NCBI GenBank assembly: GCA_946407725.1
Contig: CAMJPM010000017.1
Location: 1-42,077, forward strand
Origin: an uncultured Lachnospiraceae bacterium
GTDB lineage: Bacteria; Bacillota; Clostridia; Lachnospirales; Lachnospiraceae
Direction of reading: 5' to 3'
DNA: 42,077 bases
Both the position numbers and the translations under genes were made by a program. The notes beneath the pieces are model-generated. The model was given only the letters and a program-made list of their open reading frames with translations, had not been told where the DNA came from and ran no database searches. Positions 42,058-42,077 of this stretch are shown here, in pieces (positions within the stretch are counted from its first letter, which is position 1; each line of letters opens with the position of its first letter).

Positions 42058-42077
42058 GGGCACGTTTTGACCGACAG

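Overview
The window looks like a chromosomal accessory region of a low-to-mid GC anaerobic Firmicute, most likely a Lachnospiraceae-type Clostridia. This is inferred from AGGAGG-type ribosome sites, the mix of families (iron-dependent alcohol dehydrogenase remnant, PrsW, DUF3089, MATE, GGDEF, a possible AAA ATPase remnant) and intergenic palindromes. No rRNA or intact tRNA gene was seen. Nearly every gene is on the minus strand; the clear exceptions are an ECF-type sigma factor gene and a 39-residue membrane peptide.

Region 1 (1-25375) is the unusual part. Reading in the direction of transcription (right to left), eight large proteins of unrecognised family follow one another: 671, 614, 670, 865, 673, 745, 523 and 551 aa. 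Then come a HAMP/SpoIIE-type PP2C phosphatase, a 918-aa membrane-anchored Q/M/N-rich coiled-coil protein, a 161-aa helical protein, a CPBP membrane protease and a VirD4/TraG-type coupling ATPase that leaves the window. The eight proteins fall into two paralogous families plus two loners. The 745-aa protein is a chimera of the two families. All eight appear to share a C-terminal helical module and end in a Lys/Arg-rich tail closed by a few uncharged residues. An ECF-like sigma factor gene (11505-12020) sits inside the cluster. Three transcription units start with the same promoter-like element (GGCGGATTT-N12-CGTATRTA), and a fourth has a degraded version. The working inference is a sigma-factor-controlled set of soluble proteins served by, or delivered through, a VirD4-like ATPase. 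No VirB-type channel gene is visible here.

Region 2 (25376-29237) is a patchwork: a probable serine recombinase remnant, a nucleotidyltransferase with its wHTH partner (AbiE-like toxin-antitoxin arrangement) and operator-like repeats, a tRNA-like 3' fragment, a truncated Fe-alcohol dehydrogenase, a nitroreductase and a glutathione peroxidase.

Region 3 (29238-37147) holds a GGDEF protein followed by a MATE transporter fused to an RsbW-like ATPase domain. Next are a two-gene aromatic amino acid unit (ACT-less prephenate dehydratase and DAHP synthase), a PrsW-like membrane protease, a secreted protein with a TNT-like (NAD glycohydrolase toxin) C-terminus and a DUF3089 hydrolase. REP-like palindromes (GGGGACGGTTCT) flank the PrsW-to-DUF3089 part.

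Region 4 (37148-42077) encodes a very large secreted subtilase with an insertion in its catalytic domain, a 67-aa charged protein upstream of it, a small single-pass membrane peptide, and a run of four perfect inverted repeats at the right edge.
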